Origin: UMGS1696 sp045643285
GTDB taxonomy: Bacteria > Bacillota > Clostridia > Oscillospirales > CAG-272
Direction: 5' to 3'
Assembly: GCA_045643285.1 (NCBI GenBank)
Contig: JAZUKN010000067.1
Coordinates: 1-40,285, forward strand
DNA length: 40,285 nucleotides
Part shown: one piece after another, positions 9,156 to 18,934 of the stretch
How the letters are laid out: every line of letters starts with the position of its first letter
How positions within the stretch are numbered: position 1 is the first letter of the stretch
Notes under the pieces: model-generated
Database searches by the model: none
Seen by the model: only the letters and a program-made list of their open reading frames with translations
What the model was told of the DNA's origin: nothing
Position numbers and translations under genes: made by a program

Positions 9156-9226
9156 TTAAACTGCATACGTCCGGGCGGCATTCCCGGTTGTATATAAACA
9201 TTTATTGCTGATGAAAGGAGGACATC

Positions 9227-9643
9227 ATGCCAACATTTAACCAGCTCGTAAAGCAGGGAAGACAGGACAAGACTTACAAGTCCAAAGGGCCGGTTCTTCA
9301 GCAGGGTTTCAACACCATCAAGAACCGCACAACAGACCAGAGCTCTCCCCAGAAGCGCGGCGTTTGCACGAAGGTAACGACAATGGGCCCGAAGAAGCCT
9401 AACTCCGCTCTCCGTAAGATCGCCAGAGTAAGACTGACAAACGGTATGGAAGCAACAACTTACATTCCGGGTATCGGCCATAACCTTCAGGAGCACTCCG
9501 TCGTACTTATCCGCGGCGGCAGAGTTCGTGACCTGCCTGGTGTACGTTATCACATCATCCGTGGTACACTCGATGCACAGGGCGTCGCAAACCGCAAACA
9601 GGCCCGTTCCAAATACGGTGCTAAGCGTCCGAAGACAAAATAA
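9227..9643 (+). CDS. rpsL: 30S ribosomal protein S12
   Basis: This is the small-subunit decoding-centre protein S12 and the first gene of the str operon. The start ATG 9227 has a strong AAAGGAGG at 9214-9221. The 138-residue product shows the S12 signature: PTFNQLVKQGR, then VTTMGPKKPNSALRKIARVRL and YIPGIGHNLQEHSVVLIRGGRVRDLPGVRYH in turn, and a basic C-terminus. The KPNS lysine that mutates to streptomycin resistance in other bacteria is wild-type. It is longer than the 124-residue E. coli protein because of an N-terminal insertion, which is usual in many Firmicutes. Confidence 0.98.
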   Translation: MPTFNQLVKQGRQDKTYKSKGPVLQQGFNTIKNRTTDQSSPQKRGVCTKVTTMGPKKPNSALRKIARVRLTNGMEATTYIPGIGHNLQEHSVVLIRGGRVRDLPGVRYHIIRGTLDAQGVANRKQARSKYGAKRPKTK

Positions 9644-9674
9644 TCGGAACGCAAAAATCTCAGTAAGATAATTC

Positions 9675-9722
9675 GTTTGTGAATGTCCGCATAAGTGATA
9701 AATGTTTATGTGACCGACAAAC
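9675..9722 (+). promoter_or_regulatory. Intercistronic hairpin between rpsL and rpsG, candidate S7 binding site
   Basis: In the unusually long 142-nt spacer, GTTTGT (9675-9680) pairs with ACAAAC (9717-9722), GTC (9685-9687) with GAC (9712-9714) and CATAA (9690-9694) with TTATG (9706-9710). This gives one interrupted stem. In E. coli the S12-S7 spacer is the S7 autoregulatory site; equivalence here is inference from position and structure. Confidence 0.45.
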
Positions 9723-9785
9723 ACAGTACGGGGTTAATCTTCGAGTACCTATGATTTCAAATATTTGTTGAAGGAGGGAATAACA

Positions 9786-10256
9786 GTGTCCAGAAGAGGT
9801 CAGATTTCTAAGAGAGACGTTCTGCCGGATCCGCTTTATAATTCCAAGCTCGTTACAAAGCTCGTGAACAATATAATGCTCGACGGCAAAAAGGGCGTTG
9901 CTCAGAAGATCGTATACGATGCTTTCGCAATCGTAGAAGAAAAGGCAGGCCAAAATCCGCTGGAAGTATTCCAGGAAGCACTTGAGAATGTAATGCCCGT
10001 TCTCGAAGTAAAGGCACGCCGTGTCGGTGGCTCTAACTATCAGGTTCCTATGGAAGTAAGACCTGAACGTCGCCAGACTCTCGGTCTTCGTTGGATGGTT
10101 TCTTATGCTCGCACGAGATCGGAACGCACAATGTCCGAAAGACTTGCAGGCGAGATCCTCGACGCTAAGAACAGCGCCGGCGGAGCTTTCAAGAAGAAAG
10201 AAGAAACCCACAGAATGGCAGACGCAAACAAGGCGTTCGCTCATTTCAGATATTGA
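9786..10256 (+). CDS. rpsG: 30S ribosomal protein S7
   Basis: This is the primary 16S rRNA-binding protein S7, which nucleates assembly of the 30S head. It starts at GTG 9786 (VSRRGQISKRDVLPDP), giving the standard 156 residues. AAGGAGGGA at 9771-9779 is correctly spaced for the GTG; the upstream ATG at 9765 precedes the ribosome binding site and is not used. Signatures are DPLYNSKLVTKLVNNIMLDGKK, then VMPVLEVKARRVGGSNYQVP, and RRQTLGLRWMV. It is the second gene of the str operon, separated from rpsL by a structured spacer. Confidence 0.97.
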   Translation: MSRRGQISKRDVLPDPLYNSKLVTKLVNNIMLDGKKGVAQKIVYDAFAIVEEKAGQNPLEVFQEALENVMPVLEVKARRVGGSNYQVPMEVRPERRQTLGLRWMVSYARTRSERTMSERLAGEILDAKNSAGGAFKKKEETHRMADANKAFAHFRY

Positions 10257-10265
10257 TAAATAATA

Positions 10266-10289
10266 ATGCCGCAAAAAAATCGGCGGCAT
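10266..10289 (+). other. Hairpin in the rpsG-fusA spacer
   Basis: ATGCCGC (10266-10272) and GCGGCAT (10283-10289) form a perfect 7-bp stem with a 10-nt loop, directly after the rpsG stop codon. There is no T-run after it, so it is more likely a processing or stability element than a terminator. Confidence 0.45.
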
Positions 10290-10328
10290 GACGACAGCAC
10301 TAATCGAAAACAAGGAGAACAATACTAT

Positions 10329-12401
10329 ATGCCAAGGGAATATTCGCTTGAGCGTACAAGAAATATCGGCATCATGGCTCACATCGACGCCGGTAAGACC
10401 ACGACCACGGAACGCATACTGTTCTACACCGGAAAGACCCATAAAATAGGCGAGACCCACGACGGTACCGCCGTTATGGACTACATGGAGCAGGAACAGG
10501 AAAGAGGCATCACAATCACCTCAGCAGCAACAACGTGTTTCTGGAAAAATACGCGAATCAACATCATCGACACACCCGGCCACGTTGACTTTACTGTAGA
10601 AGTAGAAAGATCGCTGAGAGTCCTCGACGGTTCCGTCACAGTGCTCTGCGCAAAGGGCGGTGTTGAACCTCAGTCCGAGACTGTATGGCGCCAGGCCAAT
10701 AAGTACAACGTACCGAGAATGGCTTACGTCAACAAAATGGACATCATGGGCGCAAACTTCTATCACGTCGTAGACATGATGAAAGAACGCCTCAAGGCAA
10801 ATGCCGTTCCGATCCAGCTCCCGATCGGTGCTGAGGACAAATTCAGAGGTATCATCGACCTCATGACAATGGAAGCCGACATCTACTACGATGACCTCGG
10901 CAAAGATATGAGAGTTGAGTCGATCCCGGCTGATATGCTTGAAAAAGCACAGCAGTACCGCGACGCAATGATCGAATCCATTGCCGAAACAGATGAAACA
11001 CTCTTTGAAAAATACTGCGGCGGCGAAGAGATCTCCGTTGACGAACTCAAGGCGGCTCTCCGCAAGGCAACGATCGACAATAAGATCGTTCCCGTAGTCT
11101 GCGGTACTTCATATAAGAACAAGGGCGTGCAGAAGCTCCTCGATGCGATCATCGACTATATGCCTTCTCCGCTCGACGTACCCGCGATCAAGGGTATCAA
11201 TCCCGATACCGAAGAAGAGGAAGAACGCCCGGCATCTGACGATGCTCCGTTCGCTGCCCTCGCATTCAAGATCATGACTGACCCCTTCGTCGGAAAGCTC
11301 TGCTTCTTCAGAGTATACTCCGGCTCGATCCAGACGGGTATGACAGCCTTCAACCCTGCAAAGAAAGCGCGTGAACGCTTCGGACGTATCCTTCAGATGC
11401 ACGCCAATGACCGTAAGGACATCGACGTCTGCTACTCCGGCGATATCGCAGCTGTAGTTTCCGTCAAGAATACGACAACAGGCGACACGTTCTGCGACGA
11501 AAGCCATCCCATCATCCTCGAATCCATGGAATTCCCGGAGCCCGTTATCCGCGTGGCTATCGAGCCGAAGACCAAGGCCGGCGAAGAGAAAATGGGCATC
11601 GCTCTCTCGAAGCTCGCAGAAGAAGACCCGACCTTCCGTACCTACACGGACGAAGAGACAGGTCAGACGATCATCGCAGGTATGGGCGAATTACACCTTG
11701 AGATCATCGTGGACAGACTTCTCCGCGAATTCAAGGTTGAAGCCAACATCGGTAAGCCGCAGGTCGCTTATAAAGAGACGATCCGCAAGGCAGCGAACTC
11801 CGATCTCAAGTACGCGCGTCAGTCCGGCGGTAAAGGTCAGTACGGTCACGTCAAGATCAATATTGAGCCTAATGAGCCGGGCGCAGGCTTCGTATTCGAG
11901 AACACAGTCGTCGGCGGTGCTATCCCGAAGGAATACATCCCGGCAGTCGAAGCAGGTATCAAGAGCGCAATGCAGTCCGGTGTACTCGCCGGCTACAACG
12001 TCGTTGACGTAAAAGTCAACCTGTACGACGGTTCTTACCACGAAGTCGACTCCTCTGAAATGGCATTCAAGATCGCCGGTTCAATGGCGTTCAAGGAAGC
12101 TATGCAGAAGGCTGATCCCGTTCTTACAGAGCCTATCATGAAGGTAGTTGTAATAACTCCCGAAGATTACATGGGCGACGTAATCGGCAACCTCAACCAG
12201 AGAAGAGGACAGATCAACTCCATGGATATGGTGTTCGGCGCGTCCCAGATCACGGCATTCGTTCCGCTTTCCGAAATGTTCGGATACGCAACGGCTCTCC
12301 GCTCGATAACACAGGGCAGAGGTCAGTATTCAATGGAACCCGATCACTTCGCAGAAGTTCCGAAGAGCGTCCGCGAAACGATCATAAAAGAGAAAAAATA
12401 A
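10329..12401 (+). CDS. fusA: Elongation factor G
   Basis: This is the translocation GTPase EF-G. The start is ATG 10329 (MPREYSLERTRNIGIM), preceded by AAGGAG at 10312-10317; the in-frame ATG at 10266 lies inside the spacer hairpin. The 690-residue product has the P-loop AHIDAGKTT, the switch II block DTPGHVDF, the guanine-specificity motif NKMD, and the domain II to V order of EF-G. Domain IV carries GGKGQYGHVKI, and VVGGAIPKEYIPAVEAG follows. The C-terminal domain V ends in ITQGRGQYSMEPDHFAEVP. It belongs to the str operon and is followed by tuf after 35 bases. Confidence 0.98.
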   Translation: MPREYSLERTRNIGIMAHIDAGKTTTTERILFYTGKTHKIGETHDGTAVMDYMEQEQERGITITSAATTCFWKNTRINIIDTPGHVDFTVEVERSLRVLDGSVTVLCAKGGVEPQSETVWRQANKYNVPRMAYVNKMDIMGANFYHVVDMMKERLKANAVPIQLPIGAEDKFRGIIDLMTMEADIYYDDLGKDMRVESIPADMLEKAQQYRDAMIESIAETDETLFEKYCGGEEISVDELKAALRKATIDNKIVPVVCGTSYKNKGVQKLLDAIIDYMPSPLDVPAIKGINPDTEEEEERPASDDAPFAALAFKIMTDPFVGKLCFFRVYSGSIQTGMTAFNPAKKARERFGRILQMHANDRKDIDVCYSGDIAAVVSVKNTTTGDTFCDESHPIILESMEFPEPVIRVAIEPKTKAGEEKMGIALSKLAEEDPTFRTYTDEETGQTIIAGMGELHLEIIVDRLLREFKVEANIGKPQVAYKETIRKAANSDLKYARQSGGKGQYGHVKINIEPNEPGAGFVFENTVVGGAIPKEYIPAVEAGIKSAMQSGVLAGYNVVDVKVNLYDGSYHEVDSSEMAFKIAGSMAFKEAMQKADPVLTEPIMKVVVITPEDYMGDVIGNLNQRRGQINSMDMVFGASQITAFVPLSEMFGYATALRSITQGRGQYSMEPDHFAEVPKSVRETIIKEKK

Positions 12402-12436
12402 AATAAAAAAATTTATTAAAACGGAGGATTTTCCAA

Positions 12437-13642
12437 ATGGCAAAAGAGCATTTTGAGCGTACCAAACCGCACGTAAACATTGGTACCATCGGTCACGTTG
12501 ACCACGGCAAAACAACCCTTACCGCTGCTATCACAAAGACACTTTCCATCGCAAACGGCAAGAACGAATTCATGGCTTATGACCAGATCGACAACGCTCC
12601 CGAAGAAAGAGCTCGTGGTATCACAATCAATACCAGACACGTTGAATACGAAACAGAAAACAGACACTATGCACACGTTGACTGCCCCGGCCACGCTGAC
12701 TATGTCAAGAACATGATCACCGGTGCTGCTCAGATGGACGGTGCTATCCTCGTTGTTGCTGCTTCCGACGGTCCTATGCAGCAGACTCGTGAACACATCC
12801 TTCTCGCCCGTCAGGTTGGCGTTCCTGCAATCGTTGTATTCATGAACAAGACTGACCTCGTAGACGACGACGAACTTCTCGAACTCGTTGAAATGGAAAT
12901 CAGAGAGCTTCTCTCCGAGTACGACTTCCCGGGCGACGATATTCCGATCATCCGCGGCTCCGCTCGTACGATCCTTGAATCCACATCCACAGACATCAAC
13001 GATCCCGTATTCGCTCCTGTTAAGGAACTCATGGCAGCTGTTGACTCCTACATTCCTACACCTGCCCGTAAGGCTGACGAACCCTTCCTTATGCCTGTCG
13101 AGGACGTATTCTCCATCACAGGTCGTGGTACAGTTGCTACAGGTAGAGTTGAACGTGGTACAGTCAAGATGTCCGATACAGTTGAAATCGTAGGTCTCTC
13201 CGAAGAGAAGAGAACAACTGTTATCACAGGCGTTGAAATGTTCCGTAAACTCCTTGACTCCGCAGAAGCAGGCGACAACGTCGGTCTTCTTCTCCGTGGT
13301 GTTGACAGAAAGGAAATCGAAAGAGGTCAGGTTCTCTGCAAGCCCGGCTCCATTCATCCTTACACAAAGTTCGTAGGTCAGGTTTACGTTCTTACCGAAA
13401 AAGAAGGCGGCCGTCAGAAGCCCTTCTTCGCAGGTTACAGACCGCAGTTCTACTTCAGAACAACTGACGTTACCGGTACAATCGGCCTTCCTGAAGGCGT
13501 GGAAATGTGCCGTCCCGGCGATAACGTTGACATGAGCGTTGAACTCATCACACCTATCGCTATTGAAAAGGGTCTCCGCTTCGCTATTCGTGAAGGAGGC
13601 AGAACAGTTGGTTCCGGCGTCGTTATCGACATCAAGGACTAA
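12437..13642 (+). CDS. tuf: Elongation factor Tu
   Basis: EF-Tu delivers aminoacyl-tRNA to the ribosome as a GTP complex. The start ATG 12437 has GGAGGA at 12423-12428. The 401-residue protein has GHVDHGKTT (P-loop), the effector region with RARGITI, DCPGHADYVKNMI (switch II), NKTDLVDD and the domain III GYRPQFYFRTTDVTG kirromycin-region block. It is the last gene of the str operon and ends at a hairpin. Codon choice is strongly biased, as expected of the most abundant cell protein. Only one tuf copy is visible in the window. Confidence 0.98.
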   Translation: MAKEHFERTKPHVNIGTIGHVDHGKTTLTAAITKTLSIANGKNEFMAYDQIDNAPEERARGITINTRHVEYETENRHYAHVDCPGHADYVKNMITGAAQMDGAILVVAASDGPMQQTREHILLARQVGVPAIVVFMNKTDLVDDDELLELVEMEIRELLSEYDFPGDDIPIIRGSARTILESTSTDINDPVFAPVKELMAAVDSYIPTPARKADEPFLMPVEDVFSITGRGTVATGRVERGTVKMSDTVEIVGLSEEKRTTVITGVEMFRKLLDSAEAGDNVGLLLRGVDRKEIERGQVLCKPGSIHPYTKFVGQVYVLTEKEGGRQKPFFAGYRPQFYFRTTDVTGTIGLPEGVEMCRPGDNVDMSVELITPIAIEKGLRFAIREGGRTVGSGVVIDIKD

Positions 13643-13665
13643 TTGATTTTCGATAAACTAAACTA

Positions 13666-13706
13666 ACATCATGGGGCGGAATTTTCGGATTTCGCCCCAT
13701 TTGATG
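13666..13706 (+). terminator. Likely terminator of the str operon
   Basis: ATGGGGCG (13671-13678) pairs with CGCCCCAT (13693-13700), and flanking bases CATC/TGATG extend the stem, 28 bases after the tuf stop. The T-run is weak (TTT), so efficiency is uncertain. Confidence 0.5.
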
Positions 13707-13721
13707 TACAAAACGCTGCGA

Positions 13722-13857
13722 AGGGGAAACGCGGCTTTTTCGAGAAAAAGCCTGGCAAAAAGCTTTATTGATTTTTTGGTATACGGTATTCATACCGTAT
13801 ACCAAAAAATAGATAAAAGTTTCTTGCGGAGCTTCTTTTCAAAGAAGCGACATTTCT
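13722..13857 (+). repeat. 136-bp three-hairpin element, copy 1
   Basis: Three hairpins in order: GGCTTTTTC/GAAAAAGCC (13733-13752), a perfect 17-bp stem with a 4-nt loop (13772-13788 with 13793-13809, core GGTATACGGTA), and GCTTCTTT/AAAGAAGC (13831-13848). It is 94% identical (8 differences in 136) to copy 2 at 14720-14855. Four of the differences fall in the loop of the central stem, and one pair keeps a base pair (T13777-A13804 here, C14775-G14802 there). It ends 39 bases before the ribU start codon. Either an RNA leader element or a mobile palindromic repeat is possible. Confidence 0.8.
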
Positions 13858-13896
13858 CTTTGCAGTATTTGGATATATCAAAAAGAGGTGGCATGA

Positions 13897-14490
13897 ATGA
13901 AAAGAATACCGACGAGGACGCTTGCCGTTACCGCTATCATGGCGGCGCTGGCATTTGTTCTTATGCTGCTTGAGTTTTCCGTACCGTTTGTGCCGTCTTT
14001 TCTGAAATTTGATTTTTCCGACCTTCCGGCGTTTATCGTATCGTTTGCGCTGTCTCCGGTTGCGGGAGTAGTTGTCGAGCTGCTGAAGAATCTGCTGCAC
14101 CTGCCGTTCTCCGGAACGAGCGGAGTGGGCGAGCTTGCGAATTTTCTGCTCGGCGTGGCGTATGTTCTTCCGGCGGGACTTGTGTACAAATTCCGTAAGA
14201 CACGTTCGGGAGCGCTTCTCGCGTCAATAATCGGGACGCTGACTGCGGCTGCCGTGAGTTTTCCCGTGAATTGTTTCATTACATACCCGTTTTACACGAA
14301 CTTTATGCCGCTTGAGGCGATCATCGGAGCGTATTCCGCGCTGTTCCCGTGGGTGAATACCTTGCCGAGAGCACTGCTGACTGTCAATCTTCCGTTTACC
14401 GTTGTGAAAGGCGCGGTGAGCGTTGCGATAACGTTCTTTATCTACAAACCGCTCTCGCCGATCATTAAAGGGTCGAAAAATAAAAAATAA
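13897..14490 (+). CDS. ribU: ECF transporter S component, riboflavin type (RibU-like)
   Basis: This is the substrate-binding membrane subunit of an energy-coupling factor vitamin importer. The 197-residue protein is very hydrophobic with about five to six membrane segments. The motif FLKFDFSDLPAFIVSFALSP followed by VAGVVVELLKNLL after the first segment is characteristic of RibU-type S components, which bind riboflavin. The start ATG 13897 follows AGAGGTGG. The shared EcfA-EcfT energising module is not in the window, as usual for group II ECF systems. I see no FMN riboswitch upstream; instead the 136-bp three-hairpin element precedes it. The product of ribF further along would convert the imported riboflavin to FMN and FAD. 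Another vitamin specificity is possible but less likely. Confidence 0.82.
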   Translation: MKRIPTRTLAVTAIMAALAFVLMLLEFSVPFVPSFLKFDFSDLPAFIVSFALSPVAGVVVELLKNLLHLPFSGTSGVGELANFLLGVAYVLPAGLVYKFRKTRSGALLASIIGTLTAAAVSFPVNCFITYPFYTNFMPLEAIIGAYSALFPWVNTLPRALLTVNLPFTVVKGAVSVAITFFIYKPLSPIIKGSKNKK

Positions 14491-14502
14491 AGCACAAAAA
14501 CC

Positions 14503-14531
14503 TTGCATATGCCGCACAAGTGTGCTATAAT
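14503..14531 (+). promoter_or_regulatory. Sigma-A promoter of metK
   Basis: TTGCAT (14503-14508), a 17-bp spacer and TATAAT (14526-14531) lie 23 bases upstream of the SAM-I aptamer, so transcription starts just before the riboswitch. Confidence 0.8.
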
Positions 14532-14554
14532 ACTACTGTACAAAATTAAATAAA

Positions 14555-14650
14555 ACTTATCAAGAGTGGCTGAGAGACTGGCTCTGTGACGCCCGACAAC
14601 CTATCGCACGGTTTTTCCGTCGACAAGGTGCCAATTCCTGACAGATGAGT
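14555..14650 (+). ncRNA. SAM-I riboswitch (S-box leader) of metK
   Basis: The aptamer shows the conserved S-box blocks: CTTATCAAGAG at the 5' side, GACTGGC, CCCGACAACC, and AAGGTGCCAATTCCTG, then the closing strand GATGAG. P1 forms between ACTTATC (14555-14561) and GATGAGT (14644-14650). When SAM binds, P1 is stabilised and the downstream terminator forms, shutting off metK. This is a classic feedback loop because MetK makes SAM. Confidence 0.93.
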
Positions 14651-14653
14651 ATC

Positions 14654-14700
14654 ATCGTTTTCGTTCTCGTCCTGTGAGGAATCGGGAACGATTTTATTTT
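14654..14700 (+). terminator. Riboswitch-controlled terminator
   Basis: ATCGTTTTCG (14654-14663) pairs with CGGGAACGAT (14683-14692) with two G-U pairs, and an inner hairpin TCCT-gtg-AGGA (14670-14680) sits within. TTTATTTTT follows. It is placed directly after the SAM-I aptamer, as expected for transcriptional attenuation. Confidence 0.85.
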
Positions 14701-14719
14701 TCTCTTTGAAGTCACGCGC

Positions 14720-14855
14720 AGGGGAGACGCGGCTTTTTCGAGAAAAAGCCTGCCAAAAAGCTTTATTGATTTTTCGGTATACGGTACGAGTACCGTATAC
14801 CGAAAAATAGATAAAAGTTTCTTGCGGAGCTTCTTTTCAAAGAAGCGACATTTCT
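14720..14855 (+). repeat. 136-bp three-hairpin element, copy 2
   Basis: This is the same-orientation partner of 13722-13857. It lies between the riboswitch terminator and the metK Shine-Dalgarno, so it is part of the metK read-through transcript. The central 17-bp stem is 14770-14786 with 14791-14807, loop CGAG. The first and third hairpins are identical in sequence to copy 1. Confidence 0.8.
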
Positions 14856-14916
14856 TGTGCATGGCTTCAAAGAGAAAAACAGGACCATTTTCAATCCCAC
14901 ACAGGAGGAGAACAAA

Positions 14917-16098
<1,182 letters not shown>

Positions 16099-16249
16099 AG
16101 TAAATAGGTGTCAAGTTAAGATTAAGCCCAAATTCACTGCACTATAGCTTTGTATACACGAACGTATGAGCGTCAGCGCGCTGTGGCTTCACGGGTTCGC
16201 GTACCTCACCTAATAATCAGAATTAACGATTTGGATTCACGAACGACAA
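16099..16249. other. Gene-free spacer after metK
   Basis: I see no gene, clear terminator or promoter here. The stretch leads into the repeat mosaic that starts at 16250. Confidence 0.5.
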
Positions 16250-16595
16250 AACAAAGGGGATTCCAACCGAGATGCGGAGCATCTCGACGACTTCGTTTAC
16301 GAAGTCGGTAGGCGTGAATTGGACGAAGTCCCTTCCCCCTAAGCGGGGTGATTCACAAGAGGACTTCGGCAATGTCCGACCGAGATGCGGAGCATCTCGA
16401 CGAGTTCACGGAGTGAACTCGGCTTATGGACCGTCCGCCCGCTTGTAAACAAGCACGACAAATAGATGAATTTGAAAACGTCCCCGACGTTTTCTACCTT
16501 TTGCCGATGTGAGATTTGTGCAAATCCGGCGACGGGAGTAACCTCCCGCCCTACAGATATATGCTGTGATTTTATGCGCAGCCGTGGAATTTGTG
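16250..16595. repeat. Mosaic of dispersed intergenic repeat modules
   Basis: 16250-16362 is a near-identical copy of the reversed block at 23081-23191, with inner hairpins GATGC-gga-GCATC and GACTTCG/CGAAGTC. A second GATGCGGAGCATC (16384-16396) and GAGTTCAC-gga-GTGAACTC (16403-16421) follow. 16430-16515 (GCTTGTAAACAAGC...GAAAACG...CGTTTTCTACCTTTTGCC) matches 26950-27035. 16516-16592 is the reverse of the CACGGCT...GTAGGG...TCCCG module found at 22735, 26764 and elsewhere. No coding sequence is evident. Confidence 0.75.
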
Positions 16596-16622
16596 TAAGT
16601 TAAAGAAAAGGAGGCAACAGCC

Positions 16623-18854
16623 ATGCCGGAAGAACTGAATACCGCCGGACAGTGCTCTGTCTCCGGCATAGTCGATTCCATTATCTACGCGAACGAGGAA
16701 AACGGCTACTGTGTCGCAGAGATCGAAGACACCGACGGTCAGCCCGTCGTCGTTACCGGGATAATACCGTATCTCAGCGAGGGCGATAAGATCACGGCTT
16801 ACGGCGCGTGGACGAATCACCCCACTTACGGCAGACAGTTCAAAGCGGAGACTTACGAAAAATCCCTTCCGGCAGAAGAGGGCGAAATGCTTCGTTACCT
16901 TGCGTCCGGTGCGGTTAAAGGCATCGGTCCGAAGACCGCACAGAAGATCATCGAGCGTTTCGGCACTGATGCGTTCGACGTCATCGAAAACCACGCCGAC
17001 TGGCTCACCGATATTCCGGGCATAACCCCCAAAAAAGCCGAAAAAATGTCGGAAAATTTCAAGTCGATCTCCGGTGCGCGTTCTGTCATGATGTTCTGCC
17101 GCGACTTTTTCACGCCGCAGACCGCCATGAAGATATACAAAAAATGGGGCAACGCCGCAGTCGATAAGATACGCGCGAATCCGTACCGACTCTGCGAGGA
17201 CTTCTGGGGAATATCGTTCTCGCGCGCCGATCAGATAGCCATGTCAATGGGAATGGACGCGGATTCCGACGAGCGCGTCATTCACGGCGCAGTGTACGTC
17301 CTCCGCACGGAAGCAGTGCGTTCGGGTCACACCTGCCTGCCGACGGATGAAGTCGTTCGGTGCGTGTGCGATCTCCTTTTCGACGGCGAAGACCGCGGGG
17401 AACGGGTGCGTGAGTGCATCGACGAGGCAGTATCACGAATGACCGTCGTTCGGCAGAAAAAGAACGGAGCCGAAGTTCTCGCAGACGCGGGACTTTATAA
17501 AGCCGAGGCGTATACCGCGAAAAAGCTCGCCTCAATGACGGCGCTCTGCCCGAAAATCGGGGAAAGAGACGCCATGCTGATGATCGAAAAGAGCGAAGCC
17601 GCCGCAGGTATCACCTACGCAAAGGCTCAGAAAGAAGCGCTGTTTTCCGCGATGTCGAGCGGTGTCATGATCCTCACGGGCGGTCCCGGAACAGGCAAAA
17701 CCACGATAATCAAAGGGCTTATCTCGATTTTTTCGTCGCTCGAATATGAAGTCGCGCTCGCCGCACCGACGGGCAGAGCCGCAAAACGCATGAGCGAAGC
17801 CACATCGCACGAGGCAAAGACGATACACCGCCTCCTCGAAGTCGATTTTGCCGACGAGACAGGCTCGAAATTCTCGCGTAACGAGGATAACACTATCGAC
17901 GCGGACGTGCTTATCGTCGATGAAGCGTCAATGATTGATATTTTCCTCATGGAAGCACTGCTCCGCGCTCTGAAGAACGGCTCGCGGCTCGTCCTCATCG
18001 GCGACAGCGATCAGTTGCCGTCAGTCGGCGCAGGGAACGTGCTTGCGGATCTTATCGCGTCAGGCAGATTCACGACAGTCAGACTGACCGAGATATTCCG
18101 CCAGTCCGATGAAGGGCTGATCATCACGAACGCGCACAGGATCAACACAGGTGAACTGCCCGAAACGTCGCGCAAGGATGCGGATTTCTTCTTTTTGCCG
18201 CGCGAAACGGAAGAGGGAATAGCCGCAACGGTCGTCGATCTCGTGTCGTCGCGCCTGCCGAAATCGTACGGTAGGGAAGTAATCGAAAAAATACAGATCA
18301 TCACGCCGTCGAGAAAAGGGCAGTCGGGTACGGACAACCTCAACGCGGCACTGCAGGCGTCACTCAATCCGCCGTCGAAAAAGAAAACGGAGATCGTTTT
18401 CCGTGACCGCACATACAGAGTCGGCGACAGGATCATGCAGACGAAGAACAACTATATGATCGAGTGGACGACGGGCGACGGACGCGAGGGAATGGGCGTA
18501 TACAACGGCGACATCGGCGTGATCGACTCGATAGACGCAGGCGAGCGTACAATGGATGTGCTGTTCGACGAAAGGCGGTGCACGCTCGACTATACGATGC
18601 TCGACGAAATAGACCACGCATACGCGATCACCGTTCACAAGTCGCAGGGAAGCGAGTACCCAGTGGTGATAATACCGCTGTACTCATGCGCGCCGATGCT
18701 CCAGTCGCGGAATCTTTTATATACGGCAGTGACGCGAGCCGAAAAAATGGTGATACTTGTCGGGAAGCGCGCGGTGCTTGAGACAATGGTCGGGAACAAC
18801 ACGCACGCGGTGAGATGCACGATGCTCCGCGAAATGCTCGACGCGCAGAAATAA
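16623..18854 (+). CDS. recD2: ATP-dependent RecD2-type DNA helicase
   Basis: This is a RecD-like superfamily 1B 5'-3' DNA helicase not associated with RecBC, implicated in DNA repair and replication-fork maintenance. The 743-residue length is typical. The N-terminal OB-like region (GIVDSIIYANEENGYCV) leads into helix-hairpin-helix repeats (GIGPKTAQKIIERFG, IPGITPKKAEKM). The helicase core has Walker A GGPGTGKTT (353-361), Walker B VDEAS (432-436), GDSDQLPSVGAG, and the C-terminal VHKSQGSEYPVVIIPL (from 671) and LLYTAVTRAEK motifs. The start ATG 16623 follows AAAAGGAGG. It is monocistronic, ending at a bidirectional terminator facing the minus-strand deacetylase operon. Confidence 0.96.
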   Translation: MPEELNTAGQCSVSGIVDSIIYANEENGYCVAEIEDTDGQPVVVTGIIPYLSEGDKITAYGAWTNHPTYGRQFKAETYEKSLPAEEGEMLRYLASGAVKGIGPKTAQKIIERFGTDAFDVIENHADWLTDIPGITPKKAEKMSENFKSISGARSVMMFCRDFFTPQTAMKIYKKWGNAAVDKIRANPYRLCEDFWGISFSRADQIAMSMGMDADSDERVIHGAVYVLRTEAVRSGHTCLPTDEVVRCVCDLLFDGEDRGERVRECIDEAVSRMTVVRQKKNGAEVLADAGLYKAEAYTAKKLASMTALCPKIGERDAMLMIEKSEAAAGITYAKAQKEALFSAMSSGVMILTGGPGTGKTTIIKGLISIFSSLEYEVALAAPTGRAAKRMSEATSHEAKTIHRLLEVDFADETGSKFSRNEDNTIDADVLIVDEASMIDIFLMEALLRALKNGSRLVLIGDSDQLPSVGAGNVLADLIASGRFTTVRLTEIFRQSDEGLIITNAHRINTGELPETSRKDADFFFLPRETEEGIAATVVDLVSSRLPKSYGREVIEKIQIITPSRKGQSGTDNLNAALQASLNPPSKKKTEIVFRDRTYRVGDRIMQTKNNYMIEWTTGDGREGMGVYNGDIGVIDSIDAGERTMDVLFDERRCTLDYTMLDEIDHAYAITVHKSQGSEYPVVIIPLYSCAPMLQSRNLLYTAVTRAEKMVILVGKRAVLETMVGNNTHAVRCTMLREMLDAQK

Positions 18855-18884
18855 AAAAGCCGATGTAATAAGCATCGGTTTTTT
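18853..18884. terminator. Bidirectional terminator between recD2 and the deacetylase operon
   Basis: CCGATG (18860-18865) pairs with CATCGG (18873-18878). A-runs on the left and T-runs on the right extend the stem, so it can stop transcription from both sides. It begins at the recD2 stop codon. Confidence 0.85.
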
Positions 18885-18934
18885 GTATGAGTCGCGTGCG
18901 AGGAGGAGCGCGAAAGACACACCTTTTTCTCATT

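Noticed and set aside
13858..13896. FMN riboswitch before the riboflavin transporter
   Set aside because: None of the conserved FMN aptamer blocks is present between tuf and ribU.
14555..14650. TPP (THI-box) riboswitch, suggested by GGCTGAGAGACTGG
   Set aside because: The other blocks (CTTATCAAGAG, CCCGACAACC, AAGGTGCCAATTCC) and the metK gene downstream are diagnostic of the SAM-I class, and the THI-box 3' half is missing.
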